Shown here: piece after piece, positions 8,382-17,008 of the stretch | Numbering within the stretch: the stretch's first letter is position 1 | Layout of the letters: every line of letters begins with the position of its first letter | Assembly: GCF_000802305.1 (NCBI RefSeq) | Contig: NZ_JTDK01000001.1 | Coordinates: 186,001 to 250,000 of the forward strand | DNA length: 64,000 bases | Source: Microbacterium mangrovi | GTDB lineage: Bacteria; Actinomycetota; Actinomycetes; Actinomycetales; Microbacteriaceae | Direction: 5' to 3' | Notes under the pieces: generated by a model | Told to the model about the DNA's origin: nothing | The model's input: only the letters and a program-made list of their open reading frames with translations | Databases searched by the model: none | Translations under genes and position numbers: made by a program

Positions 8382-9467
8382 CTACGGGGTCGGCGCGCCG
8401 ACTCTCGCGGGTGCCTCAGCGGACACGACCGGCGCTTCCGTGCTCATGTCATTCGGACGCCGACGGCGACGCAGGCTTGCCGTCGCAAGCGCGGCGACCC
8501 ACACCGCGATCAACAGCGCGACGATCCCGATGCCCGCGGTGCCCAGGTCGATGCTTCCCACCCAGTCCCAGAATCCGCCATCCAGGTGGAACCGGTCGCC
8601 GAGGAGACTCGCGAACTCGAGTGTGCCGACGATCAGCGCGACCGCCACCGACAGGGCCGTCACCGACAGGTTGTAGCGCATGCGCCGCCCGGGCTTGTCG
8701 AACGCCCAGCCGTACGCGAACCGCATCACCAGTCCGTCGGCCGTGTCCAGGAGCGACATCCCCGCGGCGAACAGGATCGGCAAAGCCAGCATCGCGTACC
8801 AGGGCATGCCCGCCGCAGCGCTGGAGGCTGCCACGACGAGGAGGGCGATCTCGGTCGCGGTATCGAATCCGAAGCCGAACAGGACGCCCAGCGGATACAT
8901 CTGCCACGGGCGGCGGATGGACCGCACCGCGCGGCCGAACAGGCGCACGAGCGGACCCCCGCCGAGCGCAGCCTGATCGGCCTGCTGCGCGGTGACGCGT
9001 CCTGCGCGCACCGCCCGGAAGGTGCGCAGGCCGGCGACCAGAAGCACCAGGTTGATCGCCGCGATGGCGTAGAGGAACAGGCCCGACACGCCCGTTCCGA
9101 TGAGGCCCGTGACATGGTGGAGTGTCGACGAGTCGTCCTCGATCGGTGCGATCAGGGCGCGCGCCCCGAGCGCGAGGGCGACCGTGAGTCCGAACACGAC
9201 ACTCGAGTGGCCCAGCGAGAACCAGAATCCGACCGACACCGGGCTGCGACCGTCGCCGACCAGCTTGCGGGTGGTGTTGTCGATCGCAGCGATGTGGTCC
9301 GCGTCGAACGCGTGCCGAAGCCCGAGCGTGTAGGCGGTGAGCCCCAGCCCCAGCGCGATGGGATGGCCGTCGGCATCGGGCGCGCTGAACAGCAGTAGGA
9401 CGCCGGCCACGTGCAGGACCACGATGGCGGCGGCCATCCGGGCGACGGGCCATCCCACTGCTCTCAC
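8382..9467 (-). CDS. NiCoT family nickel/cobalt transporter
   Basis: A 361-residue membrane protein with about eight hydrophobic segments. The family signature HAFDADHIAAIDN (about residues 52-64), which binds the metal, is intact, followed by GFWFSLGHSSVVF and GFDTATEIALL. It takes up Ni2+ or Co2+ with high affinity (HoxN/NixA group). The GTG at 9467 has GGAAGGA close upstream. The gene ends 86 bases before the molybdopterin enzyme on the same strand, so an operon is likely. No nickel enzyme or cobalamin gene is in view to explain the pairing. Confidence 0.88.
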   Translation of the reverse strand: MRAVGWPVARMAAAIVVLHVAGVLLLFSAPDADGHPIALGLGLTAYTLGLRHAFDADHIAAIDNTTRKLVGDGRSPVSVGFWFSLGHSSVVFGLTVALALGARALIAPIEDDSSTLHHVTGLIGTGVSGLFLYAIAAINLVLLVAGLRTFRAVRAGRVTAQQADQAALGGGPLVRLFGRAVRSIRRPWQMYPLGVLFGFGFDTATEIALLVVAASSAAAGMPWYAMLALPILFAAGMSLLDTADGLVMRFAYGWAFDKPGRRMRYNLSVTALSVAVALIVGTLEFASLLGDRFHLDGGFWDWVGSIDLGTAGIGIVALLIAVWVAALATASLRRRRRPNDMSTEAPVVSAEAPARVGAPTP

Positions 9468-9506
9468 TGTCCTTCCGGGTCAGGAGTTTTCAACGATTTC
9501 TGCAGC

Positions 9507-10499
9507 CTAGCTCCCGCGGCCCTCGCGTCGGAGCCACCACATGAGGAGCACGAGCGGGATGACGAGGCCTCCGATCCCGTACACGATGAAAGGCACGACC
9601 CCGGTCATGTGTTCGACGAGCCAGGAGAAGTTCTGACCGAAGAACCCGGTGATGAAGGTCAGCGGCAGGAACACCGTCGCCAGCACGGTCAGTCGCTCCA
9701 TCGTGGCGTTCTGCCGGACGCCGACCCGTGTCTGCTCGACGGAGAGCACCGACAGGTTCGCCTCCAGCACCGTGCCGAGGAGGTCGCGCTGCGCCGCCAC
9801 CTCCTCGTTGATCAGCGTGAGGTGATCCTGGACGTCGCGCAGATACGGCTGCAGCGCAGGGGCGAGGGATCCGCGCTCCACCGTCGACACGACGTTGAGC
9901 AGGGGATGCACCGCGCGGTAGAAGTCGGTGGCCTCGCGTCGCAGCGAGTAGATGCGCTCGGTGGGGGCCGCACTGCCCGAGAAGACGGTCGCCTCGATCT
10001 CGTCGATGTCGTGTTCGAGGCCCGCGACGACGGGCGCGTAGCCGTCCACGACCTGGTCGAGGATGGCCCACAGCACCGCCGAGGTGCCGGCGGCCAGGAG
10101 CTCGGGACGCTGCTCCAACCGCAGCCGTGCGTCGTGCAGTTCACTGGCGACGCCTTGGCGCACGGTGATGACGAAGGTCGGGGCCAGGAACACGCTGATC
10201 TCGCCGAAGTCGACCTCCTCGGCCGCGTCGTCGTAGCGGGCGGTGCGCAGGATGACCAGGCGAACATCCTCGTTGTAGGTCTCGAACTTGGGGCGCATGT
10301 GGAAGGTCTGGGCATCCTCCACGGCCAGCTCGTGCAGCCCGAAGACGTCGCGCACCTGCCTGAGTTCGTCGGGTCCCGGCTCGAACAGGCCGAGCCACGC
10401 GAACCCACCCGTCTCGCAGAGGGCGGCGGCCTCGTCCAGCAGAAGCTGTCCCTCGCCTTGCCTGCGACCGTCCACGTAGTGTGCGCAATCGACGATCAT
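9507..10499 (-). CDS. corA: CorA family divalent-cation channel
   Basis: A 330-residue protein with a large acidic cytoplasmic domain rich in helices (LHELAVEDAQTFHMRPKFETY, VVAGLEHDIDEIEATVFSG) and two C-terminal transmembrane helices. The pore motif, normally GMN, is GQN here (TGFFGQNFSW), a variant seen in actinobacterial CorA-like proteins. It probably moves Mg2+ or a related divalent ion. The ATG at 10499 is fixed by GGAGGT seven bases upstream; longer in-frame starts run through the divergent promoter region. The neighbouring nitrilase gene is divergent. Confidence 0.85.
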   Translation of the reverse strand: MIVDCAHYVDGRRQGEGQLLLDEAAALCETGGFAWLGLFEPGPDELRQVRDVFGLHELAVEDAQTFHMRPKFETYNEDVRLVILRTARYDDAAEEVDFGEISVFLAPTFVITVRQGVASELHDARLRLEQRPELLAAGTSAVLWAILDQVVDGYAPVVAGLEHDIDEIEATVFSGSAAPTERIYSLRREATDFYRAVHPLLNVVSTVERGSLAPALQPYLRDVQDHLTLINEEVAAQRDLLGTVLEANLSVLSVEQTRVGVRQNATMERLTVLATVFLPLTFITGFFGQNFSWLVEHMTGVVPFIVYGIGGLVIPLVLLMWWLRREGRGS

Positions 10500-10647
10500 C
10501 CTGCACCTCCTTTGAACTTGTTGTTCCCAGGCCGTCCCATCACATCCCTCGGCGGCGCGCAGCGCAAGACCTCGGACTCGCGCTGCGGGCGGCGGCCTTG
10601 CGCCGCAGACGAGCAGCGGCGAGACGCTCGTGTGTGACGATGACAGG

Positions 10648-11475
10648 GTGAGTCTCCGCATAGCCGCTGTCCAGGCCGAAGCCCAAACCGGCGAAGTGGA
10701 ACAGAACGTCCTGAAGGCTGCCGGCTACATCCGTCAGGCAGCATCAGAGCTCGTCGACGTCATCGTGATTCCCGAGGCGTTTGTCACGGGCTACGACGAC
10801 GACGCCTTCGCCGGACCTTTGCCGTCATCAAGGGAGTTGAGCTGGCTCGCCCCCGTTCAGCAAGCCGTCGACGAGACGGGCATGACCGTTGTCCTCAACA
10901 CCGCGCTCGCTCGCGACGACATCAGGACCCTCACTGACGTGGTGGTGTTTCCCGGCGGCTTCCCGGTTCTGGCTTATGACAAGCAACACCTCTACGAGAG
11001 CGAGCGGACGATCTTCAGTCCCGGGAACCATGGGTTCTCGCTAGCCGTGAGCGGCATGGAGTTGGGATTGTCGGTCTGCTACGACGCCAATTTTCCTGAA
11101 CATGCCGCTGCGGCAGCCGCGAACAACGTATCCGTGTATATCAACAGCGGCGCCTACTTCCCGGGCGGAGAACACCGTCGCGACCTGCACTACGCAGCTC
11201 GAGCTCTCGACAACGGCATGTATGTCGTGTTCAGGGGACTCGTCGGGGGGACGAAGGAGTTCATCGGCGGCTCCGCCATCTTCGACCCAGCCGGTCGACG
11301 CATCGCCCACGTTCCCGCTCGCGAGGGTCTCGCAGTAGCCAGCATCGACCCCACGGTGATCACGCGGACACGCGCCGACCAGCGAATGTGGACCGACCGT
11401 CGCGCGAACCTCGGTAGCTACGATCGTCGCGGAGCACTCCCGCCGATCTCCTCATCAAAGGCCCGGCAGGGCTGA
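10648..11475 (+). CDS. Carbon-nitrogen hydrolase (nitrilase superfamily)
   Basis: A 275-residue cytoplasmic amidase-type enzyme. The catalytic triad is readable: Glu43 in IPEAF, Lys112 in YDKQHLY and Cys144 in SVCYD. This fits the aliphatic amidase/omega-amidase branches; the amide substrate is unknown. The GTG at 10648 is preferred over 10630, because GACGAT (10636-10641) ends six bases before it. Third-position GC is visibly lower than in the neighbours (codons such as GTA, TAT, TTG and GCT occur), so it may be a more recent arrival. It stands alone, divergent from corA. Confidence 0.85.
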   Translation: MSLRIAAVQAEAQTGEVEQNVLKAAGYIRQAASELVDVIVIPEAFVTGYDDDAFAGPLPSSRELSWLAPVQQAVDETGMTVVLNTALARDDIRTLTDVVVFPGGFPVLAYDKQHLYESERTIFSPGNHGFSLAVSGMELGLSVCYDANFPEHAAAAAANNVSVYINSGAYFPGGEHRRDLHYAARALDNGMYVVFRGLVGGTKEFIGGSAIFDPAGRRIAHVPAREGLAVASIDPTVITRTRADQRMWTDRRANLGSYDRRGALPPISSSKARQG

Positions 11476-11551
11476 GCGCTGCCGGGCGCCCGCGTCGACG
11501 GTCGCGCACTCTGGAGGCGATGGCTCGCCCGAGCGTGCGGGCGTCCAGACT

Positions 11552-11627
11552 TGGACGCGACGGCGGGAGTCGAACCCGCAACGCTGGCCGGTATGAACCG
11601 GAGCCCGGGACCGCCCGGATCGCCGCG
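11552..11627 (-). tRNA. tRNA-like element, Met-type CAT loop but irregular anticodon arm
   Basis: A 76-base minus-strand element with a 7-bp acceptor stem CGCGGCG/CGTCGCG (one G-U), discriminator base and encoded CCA, a 4-bp D stem (CCGG/CCGG) and a perfect T arm (GCGGG, TTCGACT, CCCGC). The middle contains TTCATAC, which looks like a Met anticodon loop. The flanking bases instead pair as CCGG/CCGG around a 6-base loop, so a normal 5-bp stem with a 7-base loop cannot form. It may be an unusual tRNA or a degenerate copy. The rest of the gap 11476-11745 shows no gene. Confidence 0.45.
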
Positions 11628-11745
11628 ATGAAGGCCACGTTACCGTGTGGATTCCATGACACCTCGGTGAACGTCCGATGGTTTCCCACTGTGTCGGCGG
11701 ATGACGGCGCGCTTGCCACCTGATCGGCGCCGTTATGCTGAGCGG

Positions 11746-12660
11746 ATGACGATTGCGATGAGGCGGGGCGTCACCGCGATCATCGTGTTCGCAGCGCTGC
11801 TGCTGGTGGGTGTCTGGGTGTCGGTCCGGGTGCCCCCGTACGCGGTCGGACCAGGAGTCGTGCCGGATGCCGCGCACGTCTGGTCGGCCCGCATCCTCCT
11901 CGTCCTCACCCTCGCCTGGATCGTCATCGGCATCATCTCGGCGCGCACCAGCCTCGTCGGTCGTCCGGGTGCGAGCGCCGCCCGGGCATCGTGGATCGCG
12001 GCATCCCGTCCCTGGCGGGCCCGCGAGTCGACGCTCGGGATGCTGCAGCTCGACCGCGTGCTGCTGCTCGTCATCCCCGGCGGGATGCTGGCCGTCACCC
12101 GCGTGCTGCAGTCGTCGGCCGGGTCCATCGCGCAGCTGGTCGTCACCTTCGGCGGGTGGGTCGTGTTCGTCGTCGTCGCCGAGCTGTGGATGCGCGGGCG
12201 ATCGCCGTGGGCGCTCATCGCCGCCGTCGCCGGCGTCGTGGTGCTGCGCTGCACCCTGACCCTGCTGCCGCTCTCGTTCGGCTTCCCGTACGGCGAGGCA
12301 GTGACGCGCATCTACATGGCGCTGTCGACCGCGGGCTTCCTCTGGACGTTCGTCGCCGCCGCGTGGTCGCTCTTTCCGCGGTTCGGCCCGCGCCGCGGCA
12401 TCGGCATCGTGATGGCCGCCGCCGGCGCCGGGCTCACGGTGACGTGCGCCGTGATCGCGCTCATCGGACCGGCCCAGGTGCTCGAAGGCTGGATCGACCA
12501 CGTCAGCCCGCTGCCCTGGGGCCTCGGGCGCATGATCGGGATCGCGAACCTCCTCGGGTCGGTGACGACCGCGGTGTGGTCGCTCGCGCTCTCGGGCCTG
12601 GTGGTGGGTCTTGTCGGCGTGGTGCTCGCCCTGCCCGAACGCACTCGCACCGCGCTTTAG
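11746..12660 (+). CDS. Integral membrane protein of unknown function
   Basis: A 304-residue protein with about eight to nine hydrophobic segments separated by short Arg-rich loops (RPWRARESTL, RFGPRRGIG). I recognise no transporter or enzyme motif. Charged residues are rare within the segments, which suggests a structural or transport protein. TATGCT (11734-11739) ends six bases before the ATG at 11746 and there is no ribosome binding site. It converges with the YccF-like gene, only nine bases between the stops. Confidence 0.65.
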   Translation: MTIAMRRGVTAIIVFAALLLVGVWVSVRVPPYAVGPGVVPDAAHVWSARILLVLTLAWIVIGIISARTSLVGRPGASAARASWIAASRPWRARESTLGMLQLDRVLLLVIPGGMLAVTRVLQSSAGSIAQLVVTFGGWVVFVVVAELWMRGRSPWALIAAVAGVVVLRCTLTLLPLSFGFPYGEAVTRIYMALSTAGFLWTFVAAAWSLFPRFGPRRGIGIVMAAAGAGLTVTCAVIALIGPAQVLEGWIDHVSPLPWGLGRMIGIANLLGSVTTAVWSLALSGLVVGLVGVVLALPERTRTAL

Positions 12661-12669
12661 CCGTCGGAG

Positions 12670-13062
12670 CTATTGCGCCCAGCGGGCGTCGTCGGTGCGC
12701 ACGATGTCTTTGCCCAGCGGCATGAGCGAGATCGGCACCATCTTGAAATCGGCGATGCCGAGCGGGATGCCGATGATCGTGATGCACAGGGCGATCCCCG
12801 ACGCGATGTGCGCAAGGGCGAGCCACCACCCGGCGAGGATGACCCAGATCACATTGCCGAGGAATGATCCGACCCCGGCATCCGGCTTGGGCACGATCGT
12901 GCGGCCGAACGGCCACAGCGCGTAGTTGGCATTGCGGAACGACGCGATCGCCCACGGGATCGTGATGATCGGGATGCACAGGAGAACACCCGCCACCAGG
13001 TAGGCGAGGAAGAGCCAGAAGCCGGCGAAGACCAGCCAGATGATGTTCAGCAGCGTGCGCAC
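12670..13062 (-). CDS. YccF domain inner membrane protein
   Basis: A 130-residue membrane protein made of two similar halves, each with two hydrophobic segments and the family pattern NIIWLVFAGFWLFLAYLVAG / IPWAIASFRNANYALWPFGR, and NVIWVILAGWWLALAHIASG / IPLGIADFKMVPISLMPLG. This internal duplication defines YccF; the function is not established. The GTG at 13062 is preceded by CAGAAT (minus strand, 13069-13074) at exactly six bases. The spacer GGAGGG could also act as a ribosome binding site. Confidence 0.85.
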   Translation of the reverse strand: MRTLLNIIWLVFAGFWLFLAYLVAGVLLCIPIITIPWAIASFRNANYALWPFGRTIVPKPDAGVGSFLGNVIWVILAGWWLALAHIASGIALCITIIGIPLGIADFKMVPISLMPLGKDIVRTDDARWAQ

Positions 13063-13133
13063 CCCTCCATTCTGGTCGAGGGCTCCGACACCGGGACCGG
13101 GGGTAGCCCCCCGATCCCGCCCCGGGCATCCGC

Positions 13134-14756
13134 CTATTCGGCGTCGACCAGGAACCGCGAGTACGCCACCAGGGTCAGGAACGCGGGGAAGTCCTCCGCG
13201 AGCGCGACCTCGCGGAACACCTCGGCGGCGTCATCGAACCGGTCACCGCTCGAGCGGTCGACCTCGTCCACCACCACGGCGATGAGCGCCTCGATGCGGG
13301 CGCGGGTGATCGGGGCGCCGTCCTCGGTGGTGCTGCCCTGGCGGACCCACTGCCACACCTGCGAGCGGGCGATCTCGGCCGTCGCGGCATCCTCCATGAG
13401 GTTGTCCAGCGCGACGGCGCCGAGCCCGCGCAGCCATGCCTCGATGTAGCGGATCGCCACCGACACGTTGTCGTGCACGCCCCGCGACGTGATCGGGCGG
13501 TCGATGCGGACATCCAGCAGCTGCGCCGCGGCGACGTGCACGTCGTCGCGCAGCCGGTCGACCTGGTTGGGGCGCTCGCCGAGCACGGCGTCGAACTCGG
13601 CACGGGCGGCCGGGATGAGGTCGGGGTGCGCGACCCAGGTGCCGTCGAAGCCGTCGCCGGCCTCACGGCGCTTGTCGGCGGACACCTTCTCGAACGCGCG
13701 GGCGGTGACCTCGGGGTCGCGGCGGTTCGGGATGAAGGCGCTCATGCCCCCGATCGCGAACGCGCCCCGCCGGTGGCAGGTCGCGACGAGCAGCTCCGTG
13801 TACGCGCGCATGAACGGCACCGTCATGGTGACCTCGCTGCGGTCGGGCAGCACGAACGCGGCACCGCGGTCGCGGTAGTTCTTGATGATCGAGAAGATGT
13901 AGTCCCAGCGTCCGGCGTTCAGGCCCGCGCAGTGGTCGCGCAGCGCGTACAGGATCTCCTCCATCTCGAACGCGGCCGGCAGGGTCTCGATGAGCACCGT
14001 GGCGCGGATCGTGCCGTGCGGGATGCCGGCATACTCCTCGCTGAACGAGAACACGTCGTCCCACAGCTTCGCCTCCTCCGAGCTCTCCAGCTTCGGCAGG
14101 TAGAAGTAGGGCCCGCGGCCGGCGGCGATGAGGGCCTCCGCGTTGTGGAAGAAGTACAGCCCGAAGTCGACGAGGGATCCGGATGCCGCAGCACGCTGTC
14201 CGTCCGCGGAGATGTGCTGCACGTGCTGTTCGGGCAGGTGCCAGCCGCGCGGGCGCATCACGATCGTCGGGGTGCGCTCGGCGGTGACGCGATACTCTTT
14301 GCCGTCGGCGTTCGTGTGGGTGAGCTGCCCGCGGATCCCGTCGTACAGGCTCAGCTGCCCCTCGATGACGTTGGTCCAGGTGGGGCTGGTGGCATCCTCC
14401 TGGTCGGCGAGCCACACCCGCGCCCCGGAGTTGAGCGCGTTGATCGTCATCTTCGGATCGGTGGGGCCGGTGATCTCCACGCGGCGGTCCTCGAGTCCGG
14501 GACCCGCGCCGGCGACCCGCCACCGGGCGTCGTCGCGGATGTGCGCGGTGTCGGCACGGAACCCGAAGTCGGCGCCGGCGCCGATCTCAGCGCGCCGGCG
14601 CACCCGCGCCGCGAGCAGCTCGTTGCGGCGGACGCCGAAACGATCGTGCAGTTCGGTCAGGAACGCGAGCGCGGCGGGGGAGAGGACCTCGTCGTAGCGT
14701 GCCCGGAGCGGGCCGCCGACCTCGATCGCTCCCCGGGTGGTGGTGTCGGTGTCCAT
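13134..14756 (-). CDS. aceB: Malate synthase A
   Basis: A 540-residue cytoplasmic TIM-barrel enzyme that condenses glyoxylate with acetyl-CoA to give malate in the glyoxylate shunt. The family signature is DHCAGLNAGRWDYIFS, with IETLPAAFEMEEIL just before it and GGMSAFIPNRRDPE, DGTWVAHPDL and RGVHDNVSVAIRYIEAWLRGLG after it. The length matches the A type (about 530-540 residues) rather than the longer G type. The ATG at 14756 has GAGGAGGA upstream. No isocitrate lyase gene is next to it, so the shunt's first enzyme must be elsewhere. Confidence 0.93.
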   Translation of the reverse strand: MDTDTTTRGAIEVGGPLRARYDEVLSPAALAFLTELHDRFGVRRNELLAARVRRRAEIGAGADFGFRADTAHIRDDARWRVAGAGPGLEDRRVEITGPTDPKMTINALNSGARVWLADQEDATSPTWTNVIEGQLSLYDGIRGQLTHTNADGKEYRVTAERTPTIVMRPRGWHLPEQHVQHISADGQRAAASGSLVDFGLYFFHNAEALIAAGRGPYFYLPKLESSEEAKLWDDVFSFSEEYAGIPHGTIRATVLIETLPAAFEMEEILYALRDHCAGLNAGRWDYIFSIIKNYRDRGAAFVLPDRSEVTMTVPFMRAYTELLVATCHRRGAFAIGGMSAFIPNRRDPEVTARAFEKVSADKRREAGDGFDGTWVAHPDLIPAARAEFDAVLGERPNQVDRLRDDVHVAAAQLLDVRIDRPITSRGVHDNVSVAIRYIEAWLRGLGAVALDNLMEDAATAEIARSQVWQWVRQGSTTEDGAPITRARIEALIAVVVDEVDRSSGDRFDDAAEVFREVALAEDFPAFLTLVAYSRFLVDAE

Positions 14757-14878
14757 GGCGGTCCTCCTCAGGGCGGTGGCGGGTGGTCTGCCTCCACTCT
14801 GTGTGAGGATCGGGGCTGGTTGTGTCGGTTCGGGGGCGGAAGTTTGCCCGTTCTTCTGTTTTCCGGTAGTCGATGATG

Positions 14879-15286
14879 TTACGCGCGGCTGAGGGCCCGC
14901 GCGCCGACGGCGATGTAGAGGGCCGCGTCGGCGACGAAGCCGACCGACATCGCGAACGACAGCCATCCGCTGTCGGTGATCATCGTGCCCACCCCGGCGA
15001 GGAAGGTCAGGATGATCACGATGAACCCCCACAGGGCGGCGCGCTGCGCGACCCCGACCCGGCGGGCGACCAGCCACACCCGGACCGAGACGATGATCAG
15101 GCCGATCCCGACGAGGGCGTGGAGGCCGAGCAGGATGCCGGCGACGACCTGCGCGCCGCCGGAGTTCTCCTGGGGCGTGCCGACGAGGTTGGCGCCCATC
15201 CCCAGCAGGAATTGCGCGCCCAGCGCACCGAGCGCTTCGCGGGATCGACGGACGAGTGCTTCGGTGGACTGCACCGGCGTGGACAT
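14879..15286 (-). CDS. Small four-helix membrane protein
   Basis: A 135-residue protein with a short polar N-terminus (STEALVRRSREAL) and four hydrophobic segments, the first including LGAQFLLGMGANLVGTPQEN. Composition and layout match many small uncharacterised actinobacterial membrane proteins, and I can assign no family. The ATG at 15286 follows AAGGGGA. The gene lies between aceB and a divergent SGNH hydrolase without an obvious operon. Confidence 0.65.
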   Translation of the reverse strand: MSTPVQSTEALVRRSREALGALGAQFLLGMGANLVGTPQENSGGAQVVAGILLGLHALVGIGLIIVSVRVWLVARRVGVAQRAALWGFIVIILTFLAGVGTMITDSGWLSFAMSVGFVADAALYIAVGARALSRA

Positions 15287-15467
15287 GGCGTCCCCTTTCG
15301 TTGACGGATCGCACCGTTCACGCCCCATTGTGTTCCCGTCCCCGCCCGTTGTCATGGGGTGGTCGGAGTACCTGCGCATACTCTCCCCGAAGTACCGGGC
15401 GCCTCCGGCCCCGCGCCGGGCACCAGGTGGCAGGATGGGGAACTCGCACCCCGGACCCCGACCCCAC

Positions 15468-16871
15468 ATGCGCACACGCACCCGAACCGTCCCCGCCGAC
15501 CGAGCCGCGCCCGCCCGGTCGCGATGGACCCTGCGCCGCGTGCTGGTCGACGCGCTTATCGTCGTCGCCGCCGCATCCGGAGCGATCGCCCTCTCGCTGT
15601 GGCTCACCCCCATGCAGGAGGTGTCCACGGCGGGGCAGACGGTGGGGGTCGGGGTGACCGCGCCGTCGTGGAGCGTGTCAGGACCCGGGCAGCTCGACCT
15701 GTTCGGGCAGTCGCTGCCGACCACGATCCAGTTCGACGGGCCGATCCGCCCGCGACTCACCCTGACCCACATCACGCTGTCCGAGCAGCTCAGCCAGTTC
15801 GCCGCGACGAAGGATGCCGCAGCGAACCTCGAAGAAGCCCTGATCGGCGGCTGGCAGCGGTTCTTCGTCTGGCAGCTGGTCATCGTCGCCGTCGCCGCGC
15901 TCGTGCTGTCCGGTGCCGCCGCGGGCTGGCTGCGCCACGGGTGGCGGGAGACCGGCATCCTCATCGCGGGCACCCTCGTCGTGGCGCTCGCACTCGACCT
16001 CGGCGGCGTCATGGTCACCGCGTACAGCACGCCGGCGAAGCTGAAGGGGATCAGCTCGCTGCAGGATCTCGTCGGCGGCTCACCCGCGCCGACCCTGCGC
16101 CCGGCCCCGACGAGTCCGGCGCAGACGATCAAAGACGTCGTCGTGGTCGGCGACTCCACGGCGGCGGGGCTCGGTCTGCGGCGCGTGGCGCACGCGACCA
16201 CGGACGATCGCTGGTGCGGGCGCAGTCAGGATGCCTTCGCCGTCGACCTCGCTCAGGTGAATTCGTGGTCGGTCACGAACCTGGCCTGCAGCGGCGCCAC
16301 CATCCGCAGCGGCCTGCTCGGATCGCAGCTGATCGGACCGCGCACGATTCCGGCGCAGCTGAAGTCGCCGGCGGTCGCGAAAGCGCAGGCGGTGATCGTG
16401 AACATCGGCGCCAACGACGTGCAGTGGACGTCGATGCTGGAGCTGTGCGCGGTGGCGGCATCCTGCTCGGACAACGCCGAACAGGCGTACTTCCAGCAGC
16501 AGCTCGCGGCCTTCAGCAGCGACTACCTGCAGCTGCTCGACCAGCTGCAGCTGCTGCCCTCGCACCCGCTCGTGGTGATCAACCTCTACTACGACCCGGT
16601 GCCGGGGAGCGTCGCGTGCCTGGCGAAGCAGAACATCACGCCGGACAAGCAGAAGACGCTGCAGGACGACCTCGCCGCGCTCAACGCGATCCTCGCCGAG
16701 GGCGCGAAGACGGCGGACTTCGCGACCGCGAGCCCCGACTTCACCGGCCACGGCGTGTGCAGCTCGCAGCCGTACGTGCAGGGCGTCGCCGATCCGGCCC
16801 CGTTCCACCCGACGCCGAGCGGCGCGCTGGCGATCGCGCTCGCCGACGAGCACGCGCTGCGGCTGCCGTGA
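15468..16871 (+). CDS. Membrane-anchored SGNH (GDSL) hydrolase
   Basis: A 467-residue protein. Residues 1-200 hold three hydrophobic segments (about 27-46, 134-152 and 163-182) with an outside loop between the first two. The C-terminal half is an SGNH hydrolase: block I VVVGDST with Ser230, block III GAND and the C-terminal HP pair in DPAPFHPTPSG. Cys pairs (DRWCG, NLACSG, AASCSD) point to an extracytoplasmic catalytic domain. It probably de-esterifies a lipid or cell-wall sugar; the substrate is unknown. The ATG at 15468 precedes an Arg-rich start; 15435 is an alternative. Confidence 0.8.
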   Translation: MRTRTRTVPADRAAPARSRWTLRRVLVDALIVVAAASGAIALSLWLTPMQEVSTAGQTVGVGVTAPSWSVSGPGQLDLFGQSLPTTIQFDGPIRPRLTLTHITLSEQLSQFAATKDAAANLEEALIGGWQRFFVWQLVIVAVAALVLSGAAAGWLRHGWRETGILIAGTLVVALALDLGGVMVTAYSTPAKLKGISSLQDLVGGSPAPTLRPAPTSPAQTIKDVVVVGDSTAAGLGLRRVAHATTDDRWCGRSQDAFAVDLAQVNSWSVTNLACSGATIRSGLLGSQLIGPRTIPAQLKSPAVAKAQAVIVNIGANDVQWTSMLELCAVAASCSDNAEQAYFQQQLAAFSSDYLQLLDQLQLLPSHPLVVINLYYDPVPGSVACLAKQNITPDKQKTLQDDLAALNAILAEGAKTADFATASPDFTGHGVCSSQPYVQGVADPAPFHPTPSGALAIALADEHALRLP

Positions 16872-16924
16872 TCCCGCTCTTCCGACGGGGCCGATGCGTC
16901 GGCATACTGAATGTGAGAAGTGCG

Positions 16925-16938
16925 TGAGAACGTTCTCA
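16925..16938 (+). promoter_or_regulatory. 14-bp palindrome upstream of the flavohemoglobin gene
   Basis: TGAGAACGTTCTCA is a perfect palindrome 17 bases upstream of the predicted -35 box, a good position for an activator or repressor site. Flavohemoglobin genes are commonly under nitric-oxide control, so an NO-responsive regulator is one possibility, but the sequence does not match a site that I can name. Confidence 0.5.
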
Positions 16939-16954
16939 AGACCGGCTCCTGAGT

Positions 16955-16984
16955 TTGTCGCAGGCCCGAACCCCGCGCTACCGT
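16955..16984 (+). promoter_or_regulatory. Promoter of the flavohemoglobin gene
   Basis: TTGTCG (16955-16960), an 18-base spacer and TACCGT (16979-16984), placing the transcription start about 18 bases before the ATG at 17009. This also argues against a longer reading from the TTG at 16955. Confidence 0.5.
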
Positions 16985-17008
16985 CGGCCGGTACCCGAGT
17001 TTCAATGG

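Noticed and set aside
16925..16938. A LexA (SOS) box
   Set aside because: The palindrome GAGAACGTTCTC lacks the spaced GAAC-N4-GTTC form used in actinobacteria and the gene is not an SOS gene.
16955..17008. N-terminal extension of the flavohemoglobin from the TTG at 16955
   Set aside because: The TTG coincides with the -35 box of a good promoter, and the extra 18 residues lie outside the globin fold.
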